A program made the translations under genes and the position numbers. This document shows, one piece after another, positions 36,826-45,522 of a DNA stretch of 64,000 nucleotides; position 1 is the first letter of the stretch; every line of letters starts with the position of its first letter. The notes below the pieces were generated by a model. The model searched no databases and was not told the origin of the DNA. It saw only the letters and a program-made list of their open reading frames with translations. The stretch lies in contig QFQY01000020.1 of assembly GCA_003248805.1 (NCBI GenBank), positions 1 to 64,000 of the forward strand, in the 5' to 3' direction. The stretch comes from Chelatococcus sp. (GTDB lineage Bacteria > Pseudomonadota > Alphaproteobacteria > Rhizobiales > Beijerinckiaceae).

Positions 36826-37886
36826 CGCGGGACGACGGCAATCCCCTGCGACCCGAAGCCGACGAAGCCCGAACTCCCGGTGGGCAGGGCGCCGGCGACG
36901 TCGTCGCTGACGACGAAGAGCTCGCCGATGGCGCTGTCGAGGACGTATTCCATATGTGAGCCGAGATAGGTCGCCTTCCGGACCGAGACCGGCAGTCGCG
37001 CCTCGCCGGGACCGGCATGGAGCCGCACGGCTTTCGGCCGCACCGCCACCGCAACCTCGTCGCCCTCGGGCAGGCCAGGGACCGGCAGGGTGATGCCGCC
37101 GAAGGTGACGGCCGGCGCCATGGGATCGCGCCTCGCCACCTCGGCGTCGATCAGGTTCGCGCCGCCGATGAAATCCGCCACGAAGCGGCTGGCGGGGCGC
37201 TCGTAGAGATCGGCCGGGGTGCCCTGCTGGGCGATCACGGCCCGGTTCATCACGATGATGCGGTCGGAAACGGCCAGCGCTTCCTCCTGATCATGGGTGA
37301 CGTAGACCGAGGTCAGCCCCAGCGACTGCTGCAGGTCGCGGATGTCGTCGCGCATGCGCCGGCGCAGCTTGGCGTCGAGATTCGAGAGCGGCTCGTCGAA
37401 GAGCAGGACCTGCGGCTCGAGCACCAGCGCGCGGGCGACCGCGACACGCTGCTGCTGGCCGCCCGAGAGCGCGCTCGGCAGCCGGCGCTCGTAGCCGGCG
37501 AGGCCGACGAGCTTCAGCCCTTCCGCCGCCTTGTCCTGCCGCGCGGCCTTCGCCATGCCGGACATCTCCAGCCCGAAGGCGACGTTCTCCAGCACGGTCA
37601 TGTGCGGGAACAGGGCGTAGGACTGGAACACCATCGAGACATTGCGCTCGCTGGCCGAGCGCTGCGTGACATCGACGCCGCCGATCAGCACCTGCCCCTC
37701 GCTGACGCTTTCGAGGCCGGCGATCATGCGCAGCGTCGTCGTCTTGCCGCAGCCGGAGGGGCCCAGCAGCGTGACGAGCGTGCCGGGCTCGACGGTGAAG
37801 CTGACGTCGTCGACCGCGACGACCTTGTCGAAGCGACGGGTGACATGGCGGAACTCGACGCCGCCGGGCTGGGATCTGATGGTCAT
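36822..37886 (-). CDS. ABC importer ATPase, FbpC/AfuC/PotA class
   Basis: A 354-residue ATPase with Walker A GPSGCGKTT, Q-loop VFQSYALFPHMTV, signature LSGGQQQRVAVARAL, Walker B LLFDEPLSNLDA and the H-loop in YVTHDQEEALAVSD. A C-terminal TOBE-type regulatory domain spans ~265-354. The start at ATG 37886 is nested in the permease stop (ATGA), and the end overlaps the histidine kinase start. The four-base overlaps on both sides show one tightly coupled operon. Confidence 0.92.
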   Translation of the reverse strand: MTIRSQPGGVEFRHVTRRFDKVVAVDDVSFTVEPGTLVTLLGPSGCGKTTTLRMIAGLESVSEGQVLIGGVDVTQRSASERNVSMVFQSYALFPHMTVLENVAFGLEMSGMAKAARQDKAAEGLKLVGLAGYERRLPSALSGGQQQRVAVARALVLEPQVLLFDEPLSNLDAKLRRRMRDDIRDLQQSLGLTSVYVTHDQEEALAVSDRIIVMNRAVIAQQGTPADLYERPASRFVADFIGGANLIDAEVARRDPMAPAVTFGGITLPVPGLPEGDEVAVAVRPKAVRLHAGPGEARLPVSVRKATYLGSHMEYVLDSAIGELFVVSDDVAGALPTGSSGFVGFGSQGIAVVPR

Positions 37887-40060
37887 GCCGGCACCTGTGC
37901 TGGCTGGGCGGGGGCTGCCTCGGTCTGGCGACGGCCGATACGGCGCTCGCCGACGAGGAGTTGGATGAGCCCGATGCCGAGCCCCATGAAGACGATCAGC
38001 ACCGAGGAATAGGCGATGGCGAGGCCGAAATCGCCGGCCTCGACGCGCCCCACGATGTAGGACGTCGCGAGATCGTGGCGCGCGCTGACGAGGAAGATCA
38101 CGGCGCTGACCGAGGTGATCGAGCGGACGAAGGAATAGACGAGGCCGGCGACGATGGCCGGCCGGAGCAGCGGCAGGATGACCCGGCGCAGCGCCTGGGC
38201 GCTGGTCGCGCGCAGCGTCACCGCGCACTCGTCGAGGCTCTTGTCGATCTGGCTCATCGCCGCGACGCCGGCGCGGACCGAGACCGGCATGTTGCGGAAG
38301 ACGAAGCAGAGCACGAGGATCGTGGCCGTGCCGGTGAGCTCGATCGGCGCCTGGTTGAAGGCCAGGATATAGCCGACGCCGATCACCGTCCCGGGGATGG
38401 CGAAGGACAGCATCGTCATGAACTCGAAGGCGGTCTGCCCCTTGAAGCGCTGCCGCACCAGGAGATAGGCGGTCAGCAGGCCCATGGCGGTGGTCAGCGG
38501 CGCCGAGACGGCCGCGATCTGCATCGTCGTGAAGAACGAGTTCCAGGCCCGTCCCGACCAGACGATGCCGTGCTGGCCCCAGTCCACCGAGAAGCCGGCG
38601 ATGTAGTGGCGCAGCGAGAAGGAGTTGTCCCGGCCCCAGTTGTTGACGAAGCCGCCCGCCAAAATGATCGCGTAGAGCAGGAAGGTGAAGGCGGCCCAGG
38701 GCAGGGCGGTGGCGTAGACGGTGATCCGGACGCCACGGGGCAAGGGCGCAGGCAGGCCGGAATCGCCTTTGCCGGCGAGCGTGGTGTAGGACTTCTTCCC
38801 GAGCCAGAGGCGCTGCAGGTAGAAGGCGCCGATGCTGAGCGAGAGCAGGACGATGGCGAGCGCGGCCGCCCGGCCGGGATCGTTCTGCGCGCCGACGACC
38901 GCGAAGAAGATCTTCGTGGAGAGCACCTCGAAATTGCCGCCCAGCACCAGCGGATTGCCGAAATCGGCGAGGCTCTCGATGAAGGAGATCAGGAAGGCGT
39001 TGGCGAGGCCGGGGCGCAGCAGGGGCCAGGTCACGCGCCTGAAGGTCTGCCAGCGATCGGCGCGCAGCATCTGCGCCGCTTCCTCCATCGAGGGCGAGAT
39101 GCCCTGCACGACGCCGATCAGCACCAGGAAGGCGATCGGCGTGAAAGCGAGAACCTGCGTCAGCAGCACGCCGGGAAGACCATAGATCCAGCGCGTCGAG
39201 GTCAGGCCGAACCAGTCAGCCATCAGCAGCGTCGCGGTGCCGTTGCGGCCGAAGAGCAGGATGATGGCCAGGCCGATGACGAAGGGCGGCGTGATGACCG
39301 GCAGGACGGTGAGAAGCCGCAGCAGCTTCTTGAAGCGGAACGACGTCCGCAGGGCCAGCAGGGCAAATGAGAGGCCGAGCAGCGTCGTCAGGACGCCGGT
39401 GCAGACGGCGAGGAAGAGACTGTTCCAGAAGACGCCGCAGCGCGTGCCGCCGCTGACGCAGCCGAGATTCCAGATGTCGGGCGCGATCAGCCGCGTGGCG
39501 AAGGCGGCGGGGCTGATGCCGCCCTGCTCGGCCACGGCCGCGGCGCTGAGGACGAAGGCGACCGGCAGGAAGACGAAGACCAGCGTCGCGCCGACCACGA
39601 AGCCCACCGAACGGCTCATGAAACGGTCGCCGCGGAAGATCCCCTGCCCCGCGAGGCCATCGGTGAGCTGGAAGAGCAGAGCCAGCGCGCTGAGGGCCGC
39701 GCCCAGGCCGAAGGGGGCCTGTCCGCCGGCATGGGGGACCATGGCCGCCAGCCAGGGCCAGGCGATGCCGGCCATGTCGAGCGCGAAGCCCTGCGCCGCG
39801 AGCCATGCGAGGCCGAGCACGGCCGCGACGGCGCTCGCCCGCGAGCCGGTGGCGATGCTCCCTGTCAGCCGGCTTGCGATCAGCGGGACGAGCAGGGCGC
39901 CGAGAACCGGCAGCAGCCAGAGGCTGCGGCCGGCCAGATTGAGCGCCAGCGCCGCGTTCCAGATGCCCTCGGCCGGGAAGCGGCCTGACGGCGCGTACCA
40001 CGGCAGAACCGTATAGCCCGCGAGCCCGAGACCCGCCCAGAGAAGTTCCCCGCGCCGCAT
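37883..40060 (-). CDS. ABC importer permease, fused double-domain (FbpB/AfuB type)
   Basis: A 725-residue inner-membrane protein with two BPD_transp_1 domains in one chain. The ATPase-contact loops are visible as EEAAQMLRADRWQTFRRVTWPLLRPGLANAFL in the first half and LDECAVTLRATSAQALRRVILPLLRPAIVAG in the second. An extra group of N-terminal helices (~1-150) precedes the first domain. The fused form is typical of ferric-iron and AfuB-like sugar-phosphate importers. It lies five bases after the second binding-protein gene. Confidence 0.92.
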   Translation of the reverse strand: MRRGELLWAGLGLAGYTVLPWYAPSGRFPAEGIWNAALALNLAGRSLWLLPVLGALLVPLIASRLTGSIATGSRASAVAAVLGLAWLAAQGFALDMAGIAWPWLAAMVPHAGGQAPFGLGAALSALALLFQLTDGLAGQGIFRGDRFMSRSVGFVVGATLVFVFLPVAFVLSAAAVAEQGGISPAAFATRLIAPDIWNLGCVSGGTRCGVFWNSLFLAVCTGVLTTLLGLSFALLALRTSFRFKKLLRLLTVLPVITPPFVIGLAIILLFGRNGTATLLMADWFGLTSTRWIYGLPGVLLTQVLAFTPIAFLVLIGVVQGISPSMEEAAQMLRADRWQTFRRVTWPLLRPGLANAFLISFIESLADFGNPLVLGGNFEVLSTKIFFAVVGAQNDPGRAAALAIVLLSLSIGAFYLQRLWLGKKSYTTLAGKGDSGLPAPLPRGVRITVYATALPWAAFTFLLYAIILAGGFVNNWGRDNSFSLRHYIAGFSVDWGQHGIVWSGRAWNSFFTTMQIAAVSAPLTTAMGLLTAYLLVRQRFKGQTAFEFMTMLSFAIPGTVIGVGYILAFNQAPIELTGTATILVLCFVFRNMPVSVRAGVAAMSQIDKSLDECAVTLRATSAQALRRVILPLLRPAIVAGLVYSFVRSITSVSAVIFLVSARHDLATSYIVGRVEAGDFGLAIAYSSVLIVFMGLGIGLIQLLVGERRIGRRQTEAAPAQPAQVPA

Positions 40061-40065
40061 GCCGG

Positions 40066-41094
40066 TCAGCGCTTGCTGCCGATTTCGGCGTCCCAGCGGG
40101 TCAGCAGGCGCTTGCGTTCCTGCGTGCTGCCGAACTTCCGGAAGTCGTAGTCGATCAGCTTGACGTTATCGAGATTGGGGGCCTCGGGCGGCATCTTCGC
40201 GTCGCGGTTCGAGGGAGCCTGATAGCTCTTGGCCTCGATCGAGAGCTCCTGTGCGGGCGCGGTCAGCGCCCAGTCGTAGAAGGCCTTCGCCGCCTTTGGG
40301 TTCGGGGCGCCCTTGATCAGCGACATCGAGCCGATCTCGTAGCCCGTGCCCTCGCAGGGAGCGACGACCTTGACCGGGAACTTGTTGAGGACGTGGATGA
40401 CGCCGAGCGCGAGGAAGGACATGCCGACCGTCGTCTCGCCGCGCGAGGCGGCCGAGGCCGGCGCGCCGCCCGACTTGGTGTACTGGTTGATGTTGGCGTT
40501 GAGCTTGCGCAGGTAGTCGAAGGCCGGCTCCTCGCCGAGCAGCTGCACCAGCGTCGCCAGCGCCGTATAGGCCGCACCCGAGGAATTCGGGTTGGCCATC
40601 TGCACCTCGTCCTTGAACTCGGGCTTGATCAGGTCGGCCCAGCAGGCGGGCGGCGCCAGCTTCTTCTTGTCGACGAGTTCCGTGTTGTAGAGGAAGCCCA
40701 GCGCGTTGGCGTAGATGCCGACCGTGCGGAAGCCGGACTGGTCGGCCTGCGTGCGCGCCCAGGGATGCAGCTTGTCCAGCATCGGCGACCTGTAGACTTC
40801 GGTCAGCCCTTCCTCCGCCGCCTGCAGATGCGGATCGCCGGTGCCGGCCCACCAGATGTCGGCGCGCGGGTTGCGGGCCTCGGCGCGAATCTGCGCCAGG
40901 ATCTCGCCCGAGCTCTTGCGGATCATCGCGACGTCGATGCCGGCCGCCTTCTTGAAGCCGACGGCCATGACCTGACACTGCTCCTCCTCGGCCCCGCAAT
41001 AGACGGAGATGGTTTCGGCGCGCGCGGCCGCACCGGCGACGAGGACGCTCGCCGCCGTCAGCGCGAGGCGGAGGGAGAACTTGATCGAGATCAT
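40066..41094 (-). CDS. AfuA/FbpA-like periplasmic binding protein, second copy
   Basis: A 342-residue solute-binding protein with a signal peptide ending near GAAARA (~26). The mature N-terminus starts ETISVYCGAEEEQCQ. Conserved positions include KKAAGIDVAMIRKSSGEILAQ, WWAGTGDPHLQAAEEG, ANPNSSGAAYTALATLVQLLGEE, NQYTKSGGAP and CEGTGYEIGSMSLIKGAPNP. These are shared with the neighbouring paralogue and with AfuA, which binds hexose phosphates, as well as with ferric-binding proteins. It starts at ATG 41094. The two copies may widen substrate range. The ligand is inferred only from the neighbouring genes. Confidence 0.85.
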   Translation of the reverse strand: MISIKFSLRLALTAASVLVAGAAARAETISVYCGAEEEQCQVMAVGFKKAAGIDVAMIRKSSGEILAQIRAEARNPRADIWWAGTGDPHLQAAEEGLTEVYRSPMLDKLHPWARTQADQSGFRTVGIYANALGFLYNTELVDKKKLAPPACWADLIKPEFKDEVQMANPNSSGAAYTALATLVQLLGEEPAFDYLRKLNANINQYTKSGGAPASAASRGETTVGMSFLALGVIHVLNKFPVKVVAPCEGTGYEIGSMSLIKGAPNPKAAKAFYDWALTAPAQELSIEAKSYQAPSNRDAKMPPEAPNLDNVKLIDYDFRKFGSTQERKRLLTRWDAEIGSKR

Positions 41095-41161
41095 GTGCTG
41101 ACGCCTGTCTGGAATGGGAATGGCCGTTGCCGGCCGGCCTCGGCGGCCGGCGCGTGGAGGA

Positions 41162-42190
41162 TCACTTGGCGCCGATCTCGCTGGTCCAGCGAGCGAGGAT
41201 GCGGGTGCGCTCCTGCGCGCTGCCGTATTTCTTGAAATCGTAGTCGATCAGCTTGACCGACTCGATGCCCGGAGCCTCCTTCGCCAGCGGCGCCTTGGCG
41301 TTCGAGGGCACCTGTAGGCTCGTCTTCGTCTCGGGGCCGATGCGCTGCGCCTCTTCCGAGAGCGCCCAGTCGTACCATTTGCGCGCGGCCGCCGGATTCG
41401 GTCCGCCCTTGATCAGCGACATCGAGCCGATCTCGTAGCCGGTGCCCTCGCAGGGGGCGAAGGCCTTGGTCGGGAAGCCGTTCATGCCCTGCGTCACGGC
41501 ATCGTCCATGAAGACGATGCCGATCGCCGTCTCGCCGCGGCCGGTGGCCGTGGCGGGGGCGGCGCCCGACTTGGTGTACTGGTTCACATTGGCGTGGAGC
41601 TGCGCGAGATATTTGAACGCCGGCTCCTCGCCGAAGAGCTGGATCACCGTCGCGAAGGTCGTATAGGCCGTGCCGGAGGAGTTCGGATTGGCGATCTGGA
41701 TCTCGCCCTTGTATTCGGGCTTGATCAGGTCGGCCCAGCAGGCCGGGGCCGGAAGCTTCTTCCTGGCGAGAACCTCGGTGTTGTAGACGACCCCGAGCGC
41801 ACCGGCATAGATTCCGATCGTCTTGTCGTCGGTCTGCTTCGCGGGCATCAGCGCCCAGGGGCGCAGTTCCGACTGGCGCGGCGAGACGTAAGACTCGCTG
41901 AGTCCCTCCTCCGCCGCCTGCAGATGCGGATCGCCGGTGCCGCCCCACCAGACGTCGCCCTTGGGATTGCGTGTCTCGGCGCGGATCTGCGCCAGGGTCT
42001 CGCCGCCGCTCTTGCGGGTCATGGCGACATCGATGCCGGTCGCCTTGGTGAAGGCGCTGGTCATCGCCTTGCACCAGTCCTCCTGCGCTCCGCAATAGAG
42101 GACGAGACTCTCGGCATTGGCCGCCTGGGCGAGACCGGACAAGGCCAGCGCGAGCGCCGGCGCGCGCCACTTCGACATGCTGCGGACCAT
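41162..42190 (-). CDS. AfuA/FbpA-like periplasmic binding protein, first copy
   Basis: A 342-residue paralogue of the protein encoded next door; equal length and matching blocks along the whole chain point to a tandem duplication. The signal peptide ends near AQAANA (~26). Shared blocks are YCGAQEDWCKAM, WWGGTGDPHLQAAEEG, NPNSSGTAYTTFATVIQLFGEE, CEGTGYEIGSMSLIKGGPNP and LIDYDFKKYGS. The ATG at 42190 is preceded by GAGGGGAA; an open frame continues upstream to 42331 but covers AT-rich regulatory DNA. It is the first gene of the transporter-kinase operon. Confidence 0.87.
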   Translation of the reverse strand: MVRSMSKWRAPALALALSGLAQAANAESLVLYCGAQEDWCKAMTSAFTKATGIDVAMTRKSGGETLAQIRAETRNPKGDVWWGGTGDPHLQAAEEGLSESYVSPRQSELRPWALMPAKQTDDKTIGIYAGALGVVYNTEVLARKKLPAPACWADLIKPEYKGEIQIANPNSSGTAYTTFATVIQLFGEEPAFKYLAQLHANVNQYTKSGAAPATATGRGETAIGIVFMDDAVTQGMNGFPTKAFAPCEGTGYEIGSMSLIKGGPNPAAARKWYDWALSEEAQRIGPETKTSLQVPSNAKAPLAKEAPGIESVKLIDYDFKKYGSAQERTRILARWTSEIGAK

Positions 42191-42389
42191 CGGCAGTTCC
42201 CCTCGATCATTCGATCTTTGGGGCAAGCATGATATCGCTGCATTAATGGCGTATTTCATCACGATTACTATTCTCGTTAACATTGTTAACTTGAGCGATG
42301 GCTTGAAATTGTTGTGACGACGGAGGATCATCGTAGATCAGCGCCCGCTCCGAACCGGACCGCGCGATCAGCCGAAGGTTTGCCCGATC
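42191..42389. promoter_or_regulatory. AT-rich divergent control region between importer and amino-sugar genes
   Basis: This 199-base gap is markedly richer in A and T than its surroundings (about 42235-42315). It holds two GTTAAC hexamers three bases apart (42276-42281 and 42285-42290), together a near-perfect 15-base palindrome. Such a site could bind the adjacent OmpR-type regulator or another factor and control both directions. No hexamer pair fits a standard sigma-70 promoter well. Confidence 0.55.
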
Positions 42390-43424
42390 ATGACTGCCGA
42401 CTGCCCCGCGGGCCAGCATATGCGCGCCGAAACGGCGGAGATTCCGGCGTCCGTAGCCCGGCTGCTCGCACTCTCGGCAGGGCAGATCACCGAGGCCGGC
42501 GCCTTGCTGCGGAATCTCGACCCGCGGTTGGTGGTGACCGTGGCCAGGGGCTCCTCGGACAATGTCGCGAGCCTGTTCAAATATGCCTGCGAGATCACGG
42601 CGGGCATCCCGGTCGCCTCCGTTGGGCCGTCGATCGCGTCGATCTACGGCCGCAGCCTGCGTCTCGACGGCGCGGCGCTGCTGACGGTTTCGCAGGCGGG
42701 GCGGAGTCCGGACCTTCTCGCCAGCCTCGCGGCCGCCCGCGCGGGCGGCGCCCGCAGCGTCGGCCTCGTCAATACGGACGGCTCGCCCGTGATGCGCGCC
42801 GTCGACGTCGCGGTTCCGGTGCAGGCGGGGCGCGAGCTCTCGGTCGCAGCGACGAAGAGCTTCGTGGCGTCTGCCGTGGCCGCCCTCGCGATCCTCGCCG
42901 CGTGGCAGGAGGACACGGTGCTGACGGAGGCGCTGAGCCGGCTTCCCGAGGCGCTCGAGGCTGCCCTCGCGGTCGATCCGGCCCCGGCGATCGCCGCCCT
43001 GCGGCAGGCGTCGTCGATCTATGTGCTCGGGCGCGGCCCCGGCTTCGCGATGGCGCAGGAGGCGTCGCTGAAGTTCAAGGAGACCTGCGGCATCCATGCG
43101 GAGTCCTTCTCCAGCGCGGAGGTTCATCACGGCCCCGCCTCGCTGGTGGCCGGCGCCTTCCCCGTGGTGGCGTTCCTGACCGAGGACGAGGCGGCGCCGG
43201 GCATCCGCGAGACCATCCGGACCTTGGCGGGGCGGGGCGCGAACATGCTGACGCTCGGTTTCGGGCCCGATGCCCTTTTGCGCGTTCCCGACCCCGGTCA
43301 CCGGCTGACGCAGCCGGTCGTCCTGATCGCGGCCTTCTACCGCGTCGCGCTGGAACTCGCCCTCGCGCGCGGCCTCGATCCGGATCGGCCTCCCTTCCTG
43401 CTCAAGGCGACGGACACGGTCTGA
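42390..43424 (+). CDS. Double SIS-domain protein, glucosamine-6-phosphate deaminase (NagB-II) type
   Basis: A 344-residue cytosolic sugar isomerase-fold protein with two SIS domains. Family marks are VTVARGSSDNVASLFKY, TVSQAGRSPDLLAS, ELSVAATKSF in the first half, and YVLGRGPGFAMAQEASLKFKETCGIHAESFSSAEVHHGP in the second. The last resembles the isomerase part of GlmS with no glutaminase domain. Such proteins beside nagA act as NagB-II deaminases, converting glucosamine 6-phosphate to fructose 6-phosphate and ammonia. AgaS-like activity on galactosamine 6-phosphate is the alternative. ATG 42390 is used; Met11 is another possible start. Confidence 0.82.
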   Translation: MTADCPAGQHMRAETAEIPASVARLLALSAGQITEAGALLRNLDPRLVVTVARGSSDNVASLFKYACEITAGIPVASVGPSIASIYGRSLRLDGAALLTVSQAGRSPDLLASLAAARAGGARSVGLVNTDGSPVMRAVDVAVPVQAGRELSVAATKSFVASAVAALAILAAWQEDTVLTEALSRLPEALEAALAVDPAPAIAALRQASSIYVLGRGPGFAMAQEASLKFKETCGIHAESFSSAEVHHGPASLVAGAFPVVAFLTEDEAAPGIRETIRTLAGRGANMLTLGFGPDALLRVPDPGHRLTQPVVLIAAFYRVALELALARGLDPDRPPFLLKATDTV

Positions 43425-43426
43425 TC

Positions 43427-44287
43427 ATGTCCGGCCCGGCCCCGAGCCTGTCGCTTACGGTCTTTGCCGTGGTGCTGGCCAGCGCGCTGCTCCATGCCGG
43501 CTGGAACGCCTTCGTGCGCGCCGCTCCCGACAAGCTGAGGGGCATGGCGGTAATGTCCATGGGCGGCTCGGCGCTCTGCGCGCTCGCGCTGCCCTTCGTG
43601 GCCGTGCCTCCGGCCGAGGTCTGGCCCTGGCTCGGGATCGGCTTCGTCGGCAGCCTGTCGACACAGGCGCTGATCGCTCAAGCCTATGCGCGCGGCGAGC
43701 TCTCGGTCGCCTATCCGCTTCAGCGGGGCCTGGCCCCCATCGCCGTGACGACGGGCTCGGCGGCGCTCTTTGCCGAACTGCCGGGGCCGGTGGGGTTCGC
43801 CGGCATCGGCGCGATCTGCTGCGGCGTCGCGGTGCTGGCGTTCCGGGGGCTGGGACCGTCCACGGCCCGCGCGCCCATCCTGGGCGTGGCGCTGCTGGCG
43901 GCGCTGCTGACGGCGCTCTACACGCTCGCCAATGCGAAGGGCGCGCGGTTGAGCGTATCGGCCTTCGACTATGCGATCTGGGCCTCGGTGCCGAACGGGG
44001 CCGCCTGGGCGGTCGTGATGGCGATGGCGGGACGAAAGCCGCTGCGCCTGCTGCGGGAGGACTGGATTCACGCGGCCGGCAGCGGCACTGTCACGACTCT
44101 CGCCTTCATTCTGCTGCTCTGGGCCTCGCGGCACGCGCCGGTCGCGATGGTCTCCGCCCTGCGCGAGACCAGCATCCTGTTCGGCTTGCTGATCGCATGG
44201 TTGTTCCTCGGCGAAAGGCTGGGAGCGGCCCGTTGGACGGCCGCCGGCTTCATCCTGTGCGGCGTCGTGCTCCTGAGGTTCTCCTGA
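43427..44287 (+). CDS. EamA/DMT-family membrane transporter
   Basis: A 286-residue inner-membrane protein with about ten TM helices in two EamA halves. Recognisable pieces are ASALLHAGWNAFVRAAPDK, IAQAYARGELSVAYPLQRGLAPI and the second-half equivalent APVAMVSALRETSILFGLLIAWLFLGERLG. It starts two bases after the SIS gene stops and overlaps nagA by one base, so it belongs to the amino-sugar operon. It may move an amino-sugar metabolite, but direction and substrate are unknown. Confidence 0.85.
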   Translation: MSGPAPSLSLTVFAVVLASALLHAGWNAFVRAAPDKLRGMAVMSMGGSALCALALPFVAVPPAEVWPWLGIGFVGSLSTQALIAQAYARGELSVAYPLQRGLAPIAVTTGSAALFAELPGPVGFAGIGAICCGVAVLAFRGLGPSTARAPILGVALLAALLTALYTLANAKGARLSVSAFDYAIWASVPNGAAWAVVMAMAGRKPLRLLREDWIHAAGSGTVTTLAFILLLWASRHAPVAMVSALRETSILFGLLIAWLFLGERLGAARWTAAGFILCGVVLLRFS

Positions 44288-45522
44288 TGATGGCGGCGGA
44301 CGACCAGGCCCCGGAGGGCCTCGATGAACGGAGCGCTCCGGAGCCGCGCCCGTGGTGGCTGGCACCGACGTGTCTCTTCGACGGCCGCGAGCGCAGGGCC
44401 GGCGTCGCCCTGAGGATCGAGGCCGGCCTGATCGCGGCCGTGGCCCCGGTCGCCGACATCGGCGCCGACGACCGTGTCGTGACCTCTCCGCTCATGGCCT
44501 GCCCCGGATTCGTCGATCTGCAGGTCAATGGTGGCGGTGGGGCGCTGTTCAACAACGATCCGTCGCCGGCGACGCTCGCCACCATCGGCGCCGCGCACCG
44601 GCGCCTCGGCACGACCTCATGGTTCGCGACCTTCATCACCGACAGCGCCGACGCGCTGGACCGGGCGGTCGATGCGGTCATCGCCAACCGCGGGCGGCAT
44701 GGCGTCGCGGGAGTGCATATCGAGGGGCCCCATATCAGCCTCGAGCGGCGCGGCACCCATGCGGCCCGTCACATCCGCCCCTTCGACGAGCGCACGCTGG
44801 CGAATCTCCAGAGGCTGCGGTCTTCCGGGATCGCCACCATGCTGACAGTCGCCCCCGAACGGCTCGCGAGCGGCACGATCGCGAGGCTGACCGAGATGGG
44901 CGTTCTCGTCTCGGCCGGTCACAGCGCGGCGACCGGCGAACAGGTCGAGGCGGCGGTCGCCGAGGGCCTGCGCTGCTTCACCCATCTGCACAATGCGATG
45001 AGCCCGATGACGGCGCGGGAGCCGGGCGTCGTCGGCGCGGCGCTGGCCAGCGATGCGTGGTGCGGCCTCATCGCCGATGGCCACCATGTCTGCGATACGA
45101 CGGTCGCGCTCTCCCTGCGGGCGCGGCGTCGGCCGGACCGGACCTTTCTCGTCTCCGATGCGATGGCGACGGTCGGCGGTCCCGACGCATTCGAACTCTA
45201 CGGCCGCAGGATCGAGGTTTCGGGCGGGCGCCTCGTCAATTCCGAGGGCGCGCTCGCGGGCGCCCATCTCGATATGGCCACGGCCGTCCGGTATCTCGTG
45301 AACCGCGTCGGCGTCGGTGTCGAAGCGGCGCTGGCCATGGCCTCCTGCATCCCGGCCGGGGCTGCGGACCTCGATGCGGAGATCGGAGGCCTGACGGTCG
45401 GTCGAAAGGCGGACATCCTGCTCCTCGACGATCTGCTGGAGGTCCGGGCCGTCTTCTTCGACGGCGCCGCGGTCGAGATGGCGCCGGGCGGTGAACGCAC
45501 AGCCGGAGTGTCCGGATCGTGA
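44287..45522 (+). CDS. nagA: N-acetylglucosamine-6-phosphate deacetylase
   Basis: A 411-residue amidohydrolase-superfamily TIM barrel that releases acetate from GlcNAc 6-phosphate. The first metal-site segment is GFVDLQVNGGGG, the E. coli-like QxN variant expected for a single-metal enzyme. It is followed by HIEGPHIS (metal Glu), SAGHSAATGEQ (His), FTHLHNAMSPM (His) and FLVSDAMATVGG (catalytic Asp). The start at ATG 44287 overlaps the transporter stop (TGATG); a second ATG follows directly. It feeds glucosamine 6-phosphate to the SIS protein encoded in the same operon. No N-acetylglucosamine kinase is seen nearby. Confidence 0.93.
   Translation: MMAADDQAPEGLDERSAPEPRPWWLAPTCLFDGRERRAGVALRIEAGLIAAVAPVADIGADDRVVTSPLMACPGFVDLQVNGGGGALFNNDPSPATLATIGAAHRRLGTTSWFATFITDSADALDRAVDAVIANRGRHGVAGVHIEGPHISLERRGTHAARHIRPFDERTLANLQRLRSSGIATMLTVAPERLASGTIARLTEMGVLVSAGHSAATGEQVEAAVAEGLRCFTHLHNAMSPMTAREPGVVGAALASDAWCGLIADGHHVCDTTVALSLRARRRPDRTFLVSDAMATVGGPDAFELYGRRIEVSGGRLVNSEGALAGAHLDMATAVRYLVNRVGVGVEAALAMASCIPAGAADLDAEIGGLTVGRKADILLLDDLLEVRAVFFDGAAVEMAPGGERTAGVSGS

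Noticed and set aside
37961..39370. 469-codon plus-strand frame opposite the fused permease
   Set aside because: It is antisense to a clear two-domain ABC permease and has the highly charged composition of a shadow.
36822..42190. Importer annotated firmly as a ferric iron transporter
   Set aside because: Family similarity allows iron, but the divergent nagA/deaminase genes and AfuA-like blocks favour a sugar phosphate, so I left the ligand open and gave no fbp symbols.
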